In this document: piece by piece, positions 13,945 through 22,326 of the stretch
Position numbering within the stretch: the stretch's first letter is position 1
Layout of the letters: every line of letters starts with the position of its first letter
DNA from: Mycobacterium sp. ELW1
GTDB taxonomy: Bacteria > Actinomycetota > Actinomycetes > Mycobacteriales > Mycobacteriaceae
DNA: 64,000 nucleotides
Reading direction: 5' to 3'
NCBI RefSeq assembly: GCF_008329905.1
Contig: NZ_CP032155.1
Coordinates: forward strand, 5,022,001-5,086,000
Notes under the pieces: model-generated
Told to the model about the DNA's origin: nothing
The model's database searches: none
The model's input: only the letters and a program-made list of their open reading frames with translations
Position numbers and translations under genes: made by a program

Positions 13945-15132
13945 ATGAGGGAGTTGAGCGTGGCTGAGCAGCGGTATCAGGCTGTGTTGGCGGTGATCAG
14001 CGATGGGTTGTCGATTTCGCAGGTGGCATCGAAGGTTGGGGTGTCGCGCCAGACGTTGCATGCGTGGTTGGCCCGCTATGAGGCGCAGGGCTTGGAAGGG
14101 TTGATCGACCGGTCGCATCGGCCGGTGTCGTGTCCGCATCAGATGCCGGCGCAGGTGGAGGCGGTGGTGTTGGAGCTGCGCCGCTCGCGACCGTATTGGG
14201 GACCTCGTCGGTTGGTGTTCGAACTGTCCAAGCGTGGTGTGGTTCCGCTGCCCTCGGAGTCGGCGGTCTACCGCGCTTTGGTCCGGGCGCAGATGATCGA
14301 TCCGCACCTGCGGGATCGGCGCTCGCGCAGGTGGAAACGCTGGGAACGCGGCGCCCCGATGGAGCTATGGCAGATGGATGTCGTGGGCGGTTTCCCGCTG
14401 GCCGATGGCACCAGCGCTAAGGCGTTGACCGGGATCGATGATCATTCCCGGATGTGCGTGTGTGCCCACCTGATGAGTCGAGAACGCACCCGGGCTGTCT
14501 GCGACGGGTTACACGCCGCGCTGGCCACTTATGGTGCTCCCGAGCAGATCCTGACCGATAACGGCAAGGTGTTCACCGGCCGGTTCAACCATCCGCCGGT
14601 GGAGGTGCTTTTCGATGCGATCTGCCGCGAGCACGGCGTCGAGCACCTGCTGACCCAGCCGCGGTCCCCGACCACGACCGGCAAGATTGAGCGGTTCCAC
14701 CGGAGTCTGCGTGTTGAATTCCTCAGCAACGCAGCACCATTCACTAATCTGAAGACGGCCCAAGAAGCACTCGATGAGTGGGTCGATGACTACAACACCA
14801 CCCGGCCGCATCAGTCGTTGAAGATGGCCACCCCTGTTGAGCGCTTCACCGCCGGCACTACCACGACCCGCTCGATCACACCACGACAGCACAGCCCCGA
14901 TCGCAGCAGCAGCGACTGGATCAGCCGAACGGTGACCACCAACGGGGTGGTCTGTGTGTCGTGGCAGCAGGTCAGTATCGGCCGCCACTATGCCGGAGCT
15001 CGCTGCGATGTCCACGTCGATGGCGAGCTGCTGCGGTTCTTCATCGGCGATGTTCTGGTTAAAACCGCCGCCCGCCGCAGCACCGGCGAGGTACGAAACA
15101 AGAAGGCCTGCCGCTCCAGCGGCCAGACCTAA
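13945..15132 (+). CDS. IS481-family transposase
   Basis: 395 residues. N-terminal helix-turn-helix (LSISQVASKVGVSRQTLHAW), then an rve-type DDE core with Asp145 (W-Q-M-D-V-V), Asp205 (I-L-T-D-N-G) and Glu249 (G-K-I-E-R-F-H), and the D-Y-N-x-x-R-P-H-Q-S-L motif. A C-terminal beta-rich domain (about 315-375) is usual in mycobacterial IS481 members. All catalytic residues are present, so it is potentially active. Confidence 0.95.
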   Translation: MRELSVAEQRYQAVLAVISDGLSISQVASKVGVSRQTLHAWLARYEAQGLEGLIDRSHRPVSCPHQMPAQVEAVVLELRRSRPYWGPRRLVFELSKRGVVPLPSESAVYRALVRAQMIDPHLRDRRSRRWKRWERGAPMELWQMDVVGGFPLADGTSAKALTGIDDHSRMCVCAHLMSRERTRAVCDGLHAALATYGAPEQILTDNGKVFTGRFNHPPVEVLFDAICREHGVEHLLTQPRSPTTTGKIERFHRSLRVEFLSNAAPFTNLKTAQEALDEWVDDYNTTRPHQSLKMATPVERFTAGTTTTRSITPRQHSPDRSSSDWISRTVTTNGVVCVSWQQVSIGRHYAGARCDVHVDGELLRFFIGDVLVKTAARRSTGEVRNKKACRSSGQT

Positions 15133-15143
15133 AACACAACAAG

Positions 15144-15187
15144 AGTGTCAAGGATCAACCGAACTAGATCCGTCAAGAATCAACCGA
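15144..15187. repeat. Two terminal-repeat units at the IS right end
   Basis: AGTGTCAAGGATCAACCGAA (15144-15163) and CGTCAAGAATCAACCGA (15171-15187), inverted relative to the left-end units. The right end has two units where the left has four. Confidence 0.75.
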
Positions 15188-15212
15188 CTATGAACAGGGG
15201 CACTTTTCTGCA

Positions 15213-16343
15213 CTACGCGATCGACTGGCTGGCGTCACCGTCGACATCCGGCCGACGCCGGTCGATCGGGTCGGTGTCCTGATGCCGGCACCCGTTGCCG
15301 CCGGCGCGCTTGGCTCGGTACATGGCCCAGTCGGCGTTGCCCACCAGCCGGTCGAGGAGCACCTTGTGGTCACCGTAGGTGTCGGACAGCCGGACCGCGG
15401 TGGTGCCGACGCTGGCGGTCACGCCGGCCGGCGACTCGGCGATCGCGGTGCAGATCCGTTGCGCCAGTTCACTACAGTCCGCGCCGGGCAGCGCGGTCGC
15501 CACCAGGAACTCCTCGCCTCCGCTGCGCGCAACCACCGACTCGGCACCGGCGGCCTGCTCGATCGCGCGCGCGACATGCACCAGCGCCTCGTCACCGGCA
15601 GCGTGCCCGTAGCGGTCGTTGACCGACTTGAACTTGTCCAGGTCGATCAGGGCCACAGCGAGGTGAGCGTCGGCATGACGTCCCGACTCGATCAGTCCGA
15701 ACGTCTGGCTGTGAAAAAGCCGCCGGTTGAGTAGTCCGGTCAGTGGATCACGTTCGGCGCGAAGAAGATCGACGCCGAGCGCGTTCACCAGGATCTGGAT
15801 GGCCAGCGGCAGCGCGATGTTGATCTGGATGATCAACCACCAGTCCACGCCGGCGATGATGACCTGCCCGTCGGCGGCCATCCGCACCGCACCCCAGGTG
15901 GCCACGGTGGCCGCGACAAAGAAGTTGTACAGCACCAGAGCGGTGGTGTGGAAGAACGCGATGTAGGCGCCGATCGTCGCGAACGAGATGCAGCCGACCA
16001 GGGCGTGCAATGGACTCGGATTGGCCACGCAGGCCAACGCCATCGATGCGTTGGTGACCAACACGAACACCAGGGACTCACGCCGGGTCGGCCACTTCGC
16101 GGTGAACAGCGCGGCCCCGGCCACCCCGCCGGCAATGGCCAGCCACGTCATCGCTCTGGGGACGGTCCCGATCGGCCCGTCCGGCGAATGCAGCATGCCC
16201 AGCAGACACGCGATCATGGAGACGGCGAGAAATGCCATCAGCGCACGTGCCGGACCGCGCATACCGCGGTCAGCGAGATAGCCGCTCAACCACTCGTAAT
16301 GAGTGGATTGCTGCCACCACCGCCTGAGCGCATCCCTCACCAT
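15213..16343 (-). CDS. Membrane diguanylate cyclase (GGDEF)
   Basis: 376 residues. The N-terminal half has about six hydrophobic helices (residues 35-195; e.g. ALMAFLAVSMIACLLGMLHS, LVFVLVTNASMALACVANPS), followed by a GGDEF domain at about 205-360 that makes c-di-GMP from two GTP. The active site reads S-G-G-E-E-F, and the metal-binding I-D-L-D-K-F-K-S-V-N-D segment is intact. No RxxD inhibitory site precedes the motif, so product inhibition is unlikely. The stop lies 17 bp beyond the IS end; the protein ends naturally. Confidence 0.9.
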   Translation of the reverse strand: MVRDALRRWWQQSTHYEWLSGYLADRGMRGPARALMAFLAVSMIACLLGMLHSPDGPIGTVPRAMTWLAIAGGVAGAALFTAKWPTRRESLVFVLVTNASMALACVANPSPLHALVGCISFATIGAYIAFFHTTALVLYNFFVAATVATWGAVRMAADGQVIIAGVDWWLIIQINIALPLAIQILVNALGVDLLRAERDPLTGLLNRRLFHSQTFGLIESGRHADAHLAVALIDLDKFKSVNDRYGHAAGDEALVHVARAIEQAAGAESVVARSGGEEFLVATALPGADCSELAQRICTAIAESPAGVTASVGTTAVRLSDTYGDHKVLLDRLVGNADWAMYRAKRAGGNGCRHQDTDPIDRRRPDVDGDASQSIA

Positions 16344-16412
16344 TGAGCGACCCCCACGAGCACCAGGAACTTCGGACCAACGATACCGCCGGTTCGGGGA
16401 CGCTCGTGCCGA

Positions 16413-17096
16413 CTACGTGCCCGTGGTCGCGATTACCCGGTTTGCGATGTCGACCAACCTGGTGTTGGAGGTCTGCGACAGTTCGCGCAGCATCTCGAAC
16501 GCGCGCATGGCATCGACGTTGAACCGTTCCATGATCACGCCCTTGGCCTGGCCGATAATGTCGCGCGTGTTCAGCGCGGATTCGAGTTGCTCACCATGTC
16601 TGCTGGCCAGGATTGCCGACGCGGCGTGGGCGGCCAGCACCGAGCCGATCGCCTCGGACTGCCCGTCGAAGGCGCGCGGCTGCATGCCGAACAGATTCAG
16701 GGCGCCGGCCGTCGTCTTGCCGGTGTAGAGCTTGAACGACAAGCCGCTGCGCACCCCGAGTTCGGTGACCGCAGCGCTGTACTTCGGCCAGCGCCGCTCG
16801 GTGGTGAAGTCGTCGGTGCGCACGATCAGCTCGTCGACGGCGGCCTGGATGCATGGACCTTCCCCGCAGGCCTCCTGCAGCGCGTCGAGCTCATAGATCA
16901 GATCCGACGTGCCGAACAGTGACTCGAACCTGCCGCCTTTGCCGATCAACAGGACACCGCAGGTGTCGGTTCCCGGAATCATCTCCGTCGCCGCGGCGGT
17001 CACCCCGGCCAATACCTCGTCGACGTTGCGGGGTGGCGCCGTCGCTCTGGCCAACTCGGCCATCCGCAGCGCCAGATCGTGGTTGGGCACAGACAT
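16413..17096 (-). CDS. GAF-ANTAR antitermination regulator
   Basis: 227 residues. A GAF domain (about 25-160; ATEMIPGTDTCGVLLIGKGG, LQEACGEGPCIQAAVDELIV) is followed by a C-terminal ANTAR domain (about 165-222; R-D-I-I-G-Q-A-K-G-V-I-M-E-R-F-N-V-D). GAF-ANTAR proteins sense a ligand and bind paired RNA hairpins to prevent termination. ATG 17096 begins M-S-V-P-N-H-D-L-A; the frame is open far upstream over the antisense of the thiolase but is not protein-like there. Probably monocistronic. Confidence 0.9.
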   Translation of the reverse strand: MSVPNHDLALRMAELARATAPPRNVDEVLAGVTAAATEMIPGTDTCGVLLIGKGGRFESLFGTSDLIYELDALQEACGEGPCIQAAVDELIVRTDDFTTERRWPKYSAAVTELGVRSGLSFKLYTGKTTAGALNLFGMQPRAFDGQSEAIGSVLAAHAASAILASRHGEQLESALNTRDIIGQAKGVIMERFNVDAMRAFEMLRELSQTSNTRLVDIANRVIATTGT

Positions 17097-17327
17097 TCGA
17101 CAAGTCTTACTCACGTTTGCCGGATTGACGAACGCGGCTCCTCGATTGTGACGTTTGCGGATTTTCAACAAGGGCATGCTGCGCTGCAAGCGGACGCGGT
17201 GGTCGACACCCACGTCCGCGAGGTCCTGTCGGTTCAGACCGCGAGCCGACGGGGCCGCCCCTAATTGTCGCGTGCTCTGCACAATCCGGCCCGGCACTCT
17301 CTTAGCTGTAGTAATTTCGGCGCTGTG

Positions 17328-18554
17328 GTGAGCAATGTCTGGATCCTTGGCGGCTATCAGACCGACTTCGCCCGGAACCTCACCCGGGAGAGCCGTGATT
17401 TCGCCGATCTGACCACCGAGGTCGTCGACCTGACGCTGCGCGAGTCCATGATCGACGCCGCCGACATCGACGTCGTGCACGTCGCCAATGCGTTCGGCGA
17501 GATGTTCGCCCGCCAGGGTCACCTCGGCGCGATGCCCGCCACCGTCCACGACGGACTGTGGGACACCCCGGCGACCCGGCACGAGGCGGCCTGCGCCTCG
17601 GGCAGCGTGGCCGCGCTGGCGGCGATGGCCGATCTGCGGGCCGGCCACTACCGCACCGCGCTGGTGATCGGCGTGGAGCTGGAAAAGACGGTGCCCGGCG
17701 ACATCGCCGCCGCCCACCTGGGCGCCGCCGCATGGACCGGCCACGAGGCCGAGGACGCCACGTACGTGTGGCCGTCGATGTTCTCCCGGGTCGCCGACGA
17801 GTACGACCGTCGCTTCGGTCTCGACGACGCCCACTTGCACGCGATCGCGGCGCTGAATTTCGCCAACGCCAAACGCAACCCCAACGCGCAGACCCGGGAC
17901 TGGGCGGTCCCCGATCTGGCCACCGGTGGCAGCGACGATGCGGTCAATCCGCCCACCGAGGGCCGGATCCGCCGCTATGACTGCAGCCAGATGACCGACG
18001 GTGGCGCGGGCGTCGTCCTGGTCAACGACGACTTCCTGCGCGATCACCCCGGCGTGCGTCCGATCGGGCTGATCGAGGGCTGGGGTCACCGCACCGTCGG
18101 TTTGGGGCTGCAGCAGAAACTCGACCGCGACGCCGCAAACCCCTATCTACTGCCCCACGTCCGGGCTGCCGTCTACGACGCGTTCGGCCGCGCCGGCGTC
18201 GGTCTCGACGATCTCGACGGCATCGAGGTGCACGACTGCTTCACCCCGAGTGAGTACCTCGCCATCGACCACATCGGTCTGACCGGACCGGGCGAGTCAT
18301 GGAAGGCGATCGAGAACGGCGAGATCGAGATCGGCGGCCGGCTTCCGATCAACCCCAGCGGCGGCCTGATCGGTGGCGGCCACCCGGTGGGCGCGTCCGG
18401 CATCCGGATGATGCTCGACGCCGCCAAACAGGTCAGCGACCTCGCCGGCGGCTACCAGGTCGACGGCGCGCGCCGCTTCGGCACGCTCAATTTCGGCGGA
18501 AGTACAGCAACCACAGTCAGTTTCGTGATCAGATCGGCAGACGATGGACACTGA
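17328..18554 (+). CDS. Thiolase-family acetyl-CoA acetyltransferase (Rv0914c-like)
   Basis: 408 residues, SCP-x-type thiolase expected to make or cleave 3-oxoacyl-CoA. The nucleophile is Cys89 (E-A-A-C-A-S-G-S-V-A). The C-terminal half has H-D-C-F-T-P-S-E-Y and G-G-G-H-P-V-G-A-S-G, giving the other catalytic Cys/His pair. GTG 17328 (or the adjacent GTG 17325) is chosen to give V-S-N-V-W-I-L-G-G-Y-Q-T-D-F. It overlaps the carotenoid oxygenase start by 11 bp, and the same pair occurs as Rv0914c-Rv0913c in M. tuberculosis from memory. Natural substrate unknown. Confidence 0.88.
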   Translation: MSNVWILGGYQTDFARNLTRESRDFADLTTEVVDLTLRESMIDAADIDVVHVANAFGEMFARQGHLGAMPATVHDGLWDTPATRHEAACASGSVAALAAMADLRAGHYRTALVIGVELEKTVPGDIAAAHLGAAAWTGHEAEDATYVWPSMFSRVADEYDRRFGLDDAHLHAIAALNFANAKRNPNAQTRDWAVPDLATGGSDDAVNPPTEGRIRRYDCSQMTDGGAGVVLVNDDFLRDHPGVRPIGLIEGWGHRTVGLGLQQKLDRDAANPYLLPHVRAAVYDAFGRAGVGLDDLDGIEVHDCFTPSEYLAIDHIGLTGPGESWKAIENGEIEIGGRLPINPSGGLIGGGHPVGASGIRMMLDAAKQVSDLAGGYQVDGARRFGTLNFGGSTATTVSFVIRSADDGH

Positions 18555-20061
18555 GATCGTCGGCAAGTTCCTGTCGACGCTACCCGAGGACGACGACCAC
18601 CCCTACCGCACCGGCCCATGGCGGCCGCAGACCACGGAGTGGCGCGACGACGATCTCACCGTCGTCGACGGTGAGATCCCCACCGATCTCGACGGGGTGT
18701 ACCTGCGCAACACCGAGAACCCGCTGCACCCGGCACTCAAGGCGTATCACCCCTTCGACGGTGACGGCATGCTGCACATCGTCGGCTTCCGGGATGGAAA
18801 AGCGTTCTACCGCAACCGTTTCATCCGCACCGACGGATTCGAGGCAGAGAACGCCGCAGGGGGTCCGCTGTGGCCTGGCCTGGCCGAGCCGTTGTCGCTG
18901 GCAAAGGTCGACTACGGCTGGGGCGCGCGCACCCTGATGAAGGACGCCTCCAGCACCGACGTCGTGGTGCACCGCGGCACCGCGCTGACGAGCTTCTATC
19001 AGTGCGGAGACCTCTACCGAGTCGACCCGTACTCCGCCGAGACGCTCGGCAAGGAAACGTTCAACGGCGGGTTCCCGGGCGACTGGGGTGTCTCGGCCCA
19101 TCCCAAGGTCGACGACCGCACCGACGAGATGCTGTTCTTCAACTACTCCAAGAACGCGCCCTACATGCACTACGGCGTGGTGGACGCCAACAACGACCTG
19201 GTGCACTACACCGACGTGCCACTGCCGGGTCCCCGGCTACCGCACGACATGGCGTTCACCCGAAACTATGTGATCCTCAACGACTTCCCGCTGTTCTGGG
19301 ATCCGGAGCTGCTGCAGCGCGACGTGCACATGGCCCGGTTCCACCGCGACATACCGTCGCGGTTCGCGGTGCTGCCCCGGCGCGGAACCAGCAGTGACAT
19401 CCAATGGTTCGAGGCCGATCCGACGTTCGTACTGCACTTCGTCAACGCCTACGAGGACGGCGATGAGATCGTGCTGGACGGCTTCTTCCAGGGCGATCCC
19501 GAGCCGACCGACAACGGCACCGGCACCAAGTGGCAGCGGGCGTTCCGGTTCCTCGCACTGGACCGTATGCAGGCCCGGCTGCACCGCTGGCGGCTCAACC
19601 TCGTCACCGGCGGGCTCACCGAAGAACCGTTGTCGGACAGCATCACCGAGTTCGGCATGATCAACACCGGCCACCTCGGTGAGCCGTATCGCTACACCTG
19701 GGCGGCCAGCGGCAAGCCCGGTTGGTTCCTGTTCGACGGCCTGGTCCGCCACGACGTACGCACCGGCTCCGAAGAGCGCTACTCCTTCGGCGACGGGGTC
19801 TACGGCAGCGAGACCGCAATGGCACCCCGCGTCGGCAGCAGGGCCGAGGACGACGGTTACCTGGTCACCCTGACCACCGACATGACCGAGGACGCCTCGT
19901 ACTGCCTGGTGTTCGACGCGGCTCGGCTGGCCGACGGTCCGGTGTGCAAACTCAAACTGCCCGAACGGATCTCGAGTGGCACGCACTCCACCTGGGTGGC
20001 CGGATCCGCGTTGCGCCGGTGGCATACCGCCGACTCGGCGGCCGGCGCGATCGGTTTGTAG
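18544..20061 (+). CDS. Carotenoid cleavage oxygenase family protein (Rv0913c-like)
   Basis: 505 residues, seven-bladed beta-propeller, non-haem iron dioxygenase that cleaves C=C bonds in carotenoids or stilbenes. The four iron-ligand histidines are visible: His186 (S-A-H-P-K), His234 (L-P-H-D-M), His298 (F-V-L-H-F-V-N-A) and His481 (S-G-T-H-S-T-W). The start overlaps the thiolase end and the stop overlaps the regulator start (TAGTG), so the three form one operon. The apocarotenoid or stilbene substrate is not predictable. Confidence 0.9.
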   Translation: MDTEIVGKFLSTLPEDDDHPYRTGPWRPQTTEWRDDDLTVVDGEIPTDLDGVYLRNTENPLHPALKAYHPFDGDGMLHIVGFRDGKAFYRNRFIRTDGFEAENAAGGPLWPGLAEPLSLAKVDYGWGARTLMKDASSTDVVVHRGTALTSFYQCGDLYRVDPYSAETLGKETFNGGFPGDWGVSAHPKVDDRTDEMLFFNYSKNAPYMHYGVVDANNDLVHYTDVPLPGPRLPHDMAFTRNYVILNDFPLFWDPELLQRDVHMARFHRDIPSRFAVLPRRGTSSDIQWFEADPTFVLHFVNAYEDGDEIVLDGFFQGDPEPTDNGTGTKWQRAFRFLALDRMQARLHRWRLNLVTGGLTEEPLSDSITEFGMINTGHLGEPYRYTWAASGKPGWFLFDGLVRHDVRTGSEERYSFGDGVYGSETAMAPRVGSRAEDDGYLVTLTTDMTEDASYCLVFDAARLADGPVCKLKLPERISSGTHSTWVAGSALRRWHTADSAAGAIGL

Positions 20062-21017
20062 TGAGCGAAGTGCACTCCGCCGAGACGCCCACCGTCTTGG
20101 CGCCTGACAGTCCCAATGCCATCGGGCGGATGCTCGGATTGCTGGGCGACGAGTGGAACCTGTTGATCATCCAGCAGGCGTTGCTCGGCGCCAGCCGCTA
20201 CAGCCAGTTCATGTCGCGGCTGCCGATCTCGAACTCGGTGCTGACCAACCGGCTCCGCACACTGGTCGGCGACAGTCTGCTGACCCGCAAGGTGCATGCC
20301 TCCACCCGCGCGCGCACCGAGTACGTCATCACCAGCCGCGGCCGCTCACTGTGGCCGACGATGCTGGCGATCTGGGAGTGGGAACGCAACTGGGTCACCG
20401 AACATCGGGCGACATTGCCTGCGATGCGCCATATGGCGTGCGGGTCGCATTTCGCACCGTTGATGCGCTGCAACGCCTGTCGCGCCGTCGTCACCGGATC
20501 CGAAGTCGGGCTGGCCCTCGGACCGAGTGGCGACTGGGCCCGGTCGGCGCCGGCCGCCTCGACGCGGCGCCGCTCGGAATCCGACACCAGCGCACGCCAA
20601 GCCGGATTGTTCCCCGAGACCATGAGCGTGTTCGGCAATCGTTGGGCCGCAGCACTTTTGGTTGCTGCATTCCTCGGCACCACCCGCTTCACCGATTTCC
20701 AGACCCAGCTCGGGGCCCCGCCCAGTCTGCTGGCCGAACGGCTCCAGACGTTCTGCACCCTCGGCGTGTTCACCACGTCGCCCGCGGAGCGCTCCGGTCC
20801 GGAGCGGGCCGCCTACCTGCTGACCGACAAGGGACGGGCGTTCTTCCCGGTGTTGACCGCGGCACTTCAGTGGGCGCAGTGGTGGTTCCAGGCGCCAGAG
20901 GGTCCCGCCGTGGTGATGACCCATCACGATTGCGGGGCCGGCTTCACCGGCGAACTGGCCTGCGACCGGTGCACCGAACGGCTCACCGGCGCCGAGGTCA
21001 GCACCGTCGCTATTTAG
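20061..21017 (+). CDS. Tandem HxlR-type winged-helix regulator
   Basis: 318 residues containing two HxlR winged helices in one chain: about 15-105 (NAIGRMLGLLGDEWNLLIIQ, SRYSQFMSRLPISNSVLTNR) and about 180-280 (MSVFGNRWAAALLVAAFLGT, TRFTDFQTQLGAPPSLLAER). Each is followed by a Cys/His cluster (H-M-A-C-G then C-N-A-C; H-D-C-G then C-D-R-C) that looks like a zinc ribbon. HxlR regulators normally dimerise, so this is an internal dimer. GTG 20061 shares a base with the upstream stop. It probably regulates the thiolase-oxygenase operon it belongs to. Confidence 0.85.
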   Translation: MSEVHSAETPTVLAPDSPNAIGRMLGLLGDEWNLLIIQQALLGASRYSQFMSRLPISNSVLTNRLRTLVGDSLLTRKVHASTRARTEYVITSRGRSLWPTMLAIWEWERNWVTEHRATLPAMRHMACGSHFAPLMRCNACRAVVTGSEVGLALGPSGDWARSAPAASTRRRSESDTSARQAGLFPETMSVFGNRWAAALLVAAFLGTTRFTDFQTQLGAPPSLLAERLQTFCTLGVFTTSPAERSGPERAAYLLTDKGRAFFPVLTAALQWAQWWFQAPEGPAVVMTHHDCGAGFTGELACDRCTERLTGAEVSTVAI

Positions 21018-21624
21018 CCGGGACTATCTGGAATCCCTTGAGGATCGTCGCCGAATCGGCTGCGTACGTGGGGTTGTCGGGCTTGATCGTCTGCACCGTC
21101 AAGGTGCTGACGTAGTTCACGTCACCATCGGTGAAGACCACCGCCAGCGAGGTCGCGGTGCGGGCCGGGATCTTGCCCATCGCCGGGGCGGTGTACGTCG
21201 TGGACTGGGCCGTCGACCCGCAGACCGTCGCCGAACTGGTCTTCAGGTCCGTCACCTTCAACCGCGCCACCAGCTGCTTGTTCTGGATGTCGAGGATCTG
21301 CTGGGCGTTGCCCTCCTTGGCAGCCACCTTCTGCAGGGTGACCACCGCGTTGGGCGTGAACCCGTCCTCGGCCAGCGCCGGGTTGCGGATGGCGTACCGG
21401 ATGGATTCGGAGTCCAGTTTCTCGGTGCGTTCCCAGCCCTGCGGTTGCGGCAGCCGAAGCCTCGGTTCCTGGTCGGTTCGGGTGGGGACGTCGACGAGCG
21501 GCGCCGACACCTCGTCACACTTGGCCGCGACCGGCTTGTTGTCGTCGGAGCAGCTCGTGATCGTCACCGCGAGTGCGGCCGCCACTACGGCCGATACGAT
21601 TCCCGTCGCCTTGCGCAAAGTCAT
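21010..21624 (-). CDS. Secreted lipoprotein, LpqN/LpqT-like
   Basis: 204 residues from ATG 21624. Lipoprotein signal peptide: basic n-region (M-T-L-R-K), hydrophobic core (GIVSAVVAAALAVTIT), lipobox I-T-S-C. The mature part (RLPQPQGWERTEKLDSESIR, NAVVTLQKVAAKEGNAQQIL) is typical of mycobacterial LpqN/LpqT proteins, which bind cell-envelope partners. Stops overlap the convergent regulator. Exact partner unknown. Confidence 0.82.
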   Translation of the reverse strand: MTLRKATGIVSAVVAAALAVTITSCSDDNKPVAAKCDEVSAPLVDVPTRTDQEPRLRLPQPQGWERTEKLDSESIRYAIRNPALAEDGFTPNAVVTLQKVAAKEGNAQQILDIQNKQLVARLKVTDLKTSSATVCGSTAQSTTYTAPAMGKIPARTATSLAVVFTDGDVNYVSTLTVQTIKPDNPTYAADSATILKGFQIVPAK

Positions 21625-21680
21625 CCCTTCGAAAGCCCGGCTCAGCCTACCGGGGGCGGGAAAAATCCGGTCGAAAAGTA

Positions 21681-21707
21681 TTAGCACTCGCCACCATCGA
21701 GTGCTAA
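21681..21707. promoter_or_regulatory. CIRCE operator (HrcA site)
   Basis: TTAGCACTC, nine bases, GAGTGCTAA: an exact CIRCE element, the binding site of the heat-shock repressor HrcA. It lies 71 bp upstream of the Hsp20 start and 57 bp upstream of the divergent lipoprotein start. Confidence 0.95.
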
Positions 21708-21778
21708 TCTGGCCGTGCACAGTAAAGCTGCCCGCCAGGGTGGTGGGCTTGCGTTCAGGGATGCAGGAGGTGAGTACT

Positions 21779-22228
21779 GTGCTCCGCTTCGATCCGTTCA
21801 ATGACATTGAAGCCATGACCCGGGGACTGCTGACCAGCCAAACCGGAACCGATCGCAGCCCCCGATTCATGCCGATGGACCTCTACAAGGTCGAGGACCA
21901 TTACATGCTGACGGCCGATCTCCCCGGTGTGGATCCCGGTTCGATCGACGTCAACGTCGACAACGGCACGCTCACGCTGACGGCGCACCGCTCGGCCCGC
22001 TCCGAGGACTCGGTGCAGTGGCTGACCAGCGAGAGGTTCTTCGGCACCTACCGTCGCCAGTTGGCACTCGGCGAGGGTATCGACACCGCCAAGATCTCGG
22101 CCACCTATGAAAACGGCGTCCTGACGGTGACGATCCCGCTGGCCGAACGGGCCAAGCCGCGTCGCATCGAGGTCACCCGCTCCGGTGAGAGCAAGCCGAT
22201 CGAGCCGACGACCGTCGAAGCGGGCTGA
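21779..22228 (+). CDS. hsp20: Hsp20-family small heat-shock protein
   Basis: 149 residues, an ATP-independent holdase chaperone in the cytosol. The alpha-crystallin domain covers about 35-135 (DLYKVEDHYMLTADLPGVDP, ERFFGTYRRQLALGEGIDTA, ATYENGVLTVTIPLAERAKP); the G-V-L-T-V-T motif is clear. GTG 21779 has AGGAGGTGA seven bases upstream; an in-frame ATG at 21761 overlaps that site and is less likely. HrcA control is predicted from the CIRCE element. Confidence 0.93.
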   Translation: MLRFDPFNDIEAMTRGLLTSQTGTDRSPRFMPMDLYKVEDHYMLTADLPGVDPGSIDVNVDNGTLTLTAHRSARSEDSVQWLTSERFFGTYRRQLALGEGIDTAKISATYENGVLTVTIPLAERAKPRRIEVTRSGESKPIEPTTVEAG

Positions 22229-22250
22229 GGCCCAACCGATTCCGTGACGT

Positions 22251-22288
22251 TCCGTGCTCAGTCGCCATCCTCGGCGGCTGAGCACGGA
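22251..22288. terminator. Bidirectional terminator-like hairpin
   Basis: TCCGTGCTCAG (22251-22261) pairs with CTGAGCACGGA (22278-22288), an 11-bp perfect stem with a 16-base loop. It lies between the convergent Hsp20 and EAL genes. There is no U-tract, as is common in mycobacterial terminators. Confidence 0.65.
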
Positions 22289-22326
22289 CACGTCGGGGGC
22301 GCGGACCGCCTGCCTCACACCATGGT

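Larger units (their letters stand above)
13841..15196 (+). mobile_element. IS481-family insertion sequence next to attR
   Basis: About 1,356 bp. Both ends read TGT, six bases, then TCGGTTGATT-G/C-TTGACG pointing inward (left core 13850-13866, right core 15171-15187, 16 of 17 matching). The left flank GGGGCACTTTCTTCT (13826-13840) and right flank GGGGCACTTTTCTGC (15197-15211) look like an imperfect 13-15-bp target duplication, within the range known for the IS481 family. It carries one intact DDE transposase. It was inserted after the satellite, since it splits the sequence just beyond attR. Confidence 0.85.

Noticed and set aside
15197..15206. GGGGCACTTT after the IS looked like a second attR
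   Set aside because: Only the 3' tip of the att core is present and it abuts the IS terminus, so it is better read as the IS target duplication.
15213..16343. Possible truncation of the GGDEF gene by the IS
   Set aside because: The GGDEF domain is complete and the stop lies 17 bp outside the IS end.
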